Positions 22,244 to 23,167 of a stretch of DNA of 23,167 nucleotides are shown piece by piece. The stretch spans positions 1-23,167 of the forward strand of contig JAEWFD010000028.1 of NCBI GenBank assembly GCA_023388995.1, written 5' to 3'. Both the position numbers and the translations under genes were made by a program. Source of the DNA: Bacillota bacterium. GTDB taxonomy: Bacteria; Bacillota_I; Bacilli_A; Erysipelotrichales; Erysipelotrichaceae. Below the pieces are notes generated by a model. That model was given only the letters and a program-made list of their open reading frames with translations. It was not told where the DNA came from and ran no database searches. Numbering within the stretch: the first letter of the stretch is position 1; each line of letters opens with the position of its first letter.

Positions 22244-23043
22244 ATGCCTATGCAGCTTTTTTTCGTCTGCGGCTGCTGGCTGGCCTGCAATATCGTTCTG
22301 CGGCACTTGGCGGCGTTGTGACGCAATATGTCTGGGGCTTTATGACTATTTTGATGTTTCGGGCTTTCTATCAAAGCAATGCAGATGCTTTTCCGATGGC
22401 ATTTGCTCAATTATCTTCCTACATCTGGATGCAGCAAGCTTGCTTGACCTTGTTTGCGACGTGGTTTCTGGATAATGAGATCTTTGCGTCTATCATGAAT
22501 GGTGATCTGGCATATGAGCTGGTGCGGCCGTTAGATCTCTACTGGATGTGGTTCACCAAAAATATGGCGCTCCGGCTATCCCGCATGGTGCTGCGCAGCT
22601 TTCCGATCTTGGTGGTGGCAGTGTTCCTGCCAGCCCCTTATGGATTGATGATACCAACGTCACCAGTGCAGTTAGTATTGTTTTTGCTTACCATGATACT
22701 GGCGTTTCTTGTTGTGATTGCTGTTTGCATGTTGATTTACATTGCAACTTGCTATACGAAATCAGCAGTAGCCACAAAAACCATTTCTACCTCTATCATG
22801 GATTTTCTGGCAGGGCAGATTATCCCGCTGACCTTCTTTCCGCAGGCGATGCAGAAGATACTGAAACTGACACCGTTTGCTGCCATGCAGCATGTCCCGT
22901 ACAATACCTGCAACGGGGTACTGGCAGGGCAGGAACTCATGCAGGCAATTGTTTTGCAGGCAGCTTGGCTGGCAGTTTTGGTTTTGGCGGGACTATGTTG
23001 GATGCAGCGGATGTTGAGATGGGTATCCGTACAAGGAGGGTAG
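22240..23043 (+). CDS. ABC-2 type exporter permease (ABC2_membrane_6 type)
   Basis: The 267-residue permease has about six membrane helices and the family features: 'LQYRSAALGGVVTQYVWG' near residue 16, 'FLDNEIFASIMNGDLAYELVRPLDLY' in the cytosolic loop, and a C-terminal 'RWVSVQGG', as in COG4587-type subunits. It starts inside the ATPase stop codon, so the subunits are coupled. These transporters normally need a second, related permease (COG3694 type) encoded directly downstream. It is not readable here. Confidence 0.88.
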   Translation: MNAYAAFFRLRLLAGLQYRSAALGGVVTQYVWGFMTILMFRAFYQSNADAFPMAFAQLSSYIWMQQACLTLFATWFLDNEIFASIMNGDLAYELVRPLDLYWMWFTKNMALRLSRMVLRSFPILVVAVFLPAPYGLMIPTSPVQLVLFLLTMILAFLVVIAVCMLIYIATCYTKSAVATKTISTSIMDFLAGQIIPLTFFPQAMQKILKLTPFAAMQHVPYNTCNGVLAGQELMQAIVLQAAWLAVLVLAGLCWMQRMLRWVSVQGG

Positions 23044-23167
23044 TGTGAAACAAGTTTTAACTTTTGGGATTTAGCCCACACTAAAAAGAACTTTAAGGAA
23101 ACAGCAAAAAGATTAACTAGGTTCGGGAATTGTATCTGACGATGAGAGCGAATAAATTCCTTGTTTC
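23044..23167 (+). other. Non-coding tail where the second permease gene is expected
   Basis: A GTG at 23045 is well placed after AGGAGGG (23034-23040) but reads only nine codons before TAG. No permease-like sequence follows. The segment starts with GTGTG (23043-23047), a form seen at group II intron 5' ends, and GAAACAAG (23047-23054) reappears inverted as CTTGTTTC at the window edge (23160-23167). It could be the edge of an inserted element, but the window is too short to tell. Confidence 0.35.

Overview
The window looks like a low-to-mid G+C Bacillota (Firmicutes) chromosome. The signs are strong AGGAGG-type ribosome sites, several TTG starts, sigma-A promoters with TTGNNN-17-TATAAT spacing, U-tract terminators, a flotillin, PrsA-type foldases and a sufCDSUB operon with SufU as scaffold or transfer protein. 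A gut Erysipelotrichia-like lineage is my guess; no rRNA or other phylogenetic marker is present to confirm it. No tRNA, rRNA, CRISPR array or complete insertion sequence was seen, and no gene-free stretch exceeds about 300 bases.

Layout. 1-1181: an A+T-rich block with the possible start of a leftward gene, a tiny membrane ORF, a membrane-anchored hypothetical protein, a terminator and a 12-bp inverted repeat. 1182-6308 (minus strand): an RNA methyltransferase coupled to a HIT protein; an S9 prolyl-oligopeptidase-type peptidase; and a tandem pair of extracytoplasmic foldases, one with an intact parvulin domain and one a lipoprotein with a degenerate domain. 6442-6537: a 31-residue YjcZ-like hydrophobic peptide. 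6641-9691 (plus): an OmpR-type regulator, its histidine kinase and a cytosolic 5'-nucleotidase. 9770-11185: flotillin. 11373-11739 (minus): a frameshifted glyoxalase/VOC gene with a perfect 18-bp palindrome at its promoter. 12035-17332 (plus): sufC-sufD-sufS-sufU-sufB plus a 5-formyltetrahydrofolate cyclo-ligase, tightly overlapped, making one Fe-S assembly operon with a folate-salvage gene at its end. 17464-20090 (minus): a MerR-controlled operon of a MerR/GyrI-like regulator, a Fpg/Nei-fold protein lacking the catalytic N-terminal proline, and a cysteine-rich DUF3788-DUF3795-like fusion. 20250-21159 (plus): two small proteins of unknown function. 21269-23043: the ATPase and first permease of an ABC-2 type exporter. 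The expected second permease does not follow.

The most system-like and least described unit is the MerR operon. Its promoter has the 19-bp spacer with an internal dyad that MerR proteins act on, and it drives a probable DNA-lesion-recognition protein and a putative metal-binding protein. An inducible response to a small genotoxic or thiol-reactive compound is a reasonable but untested reading.
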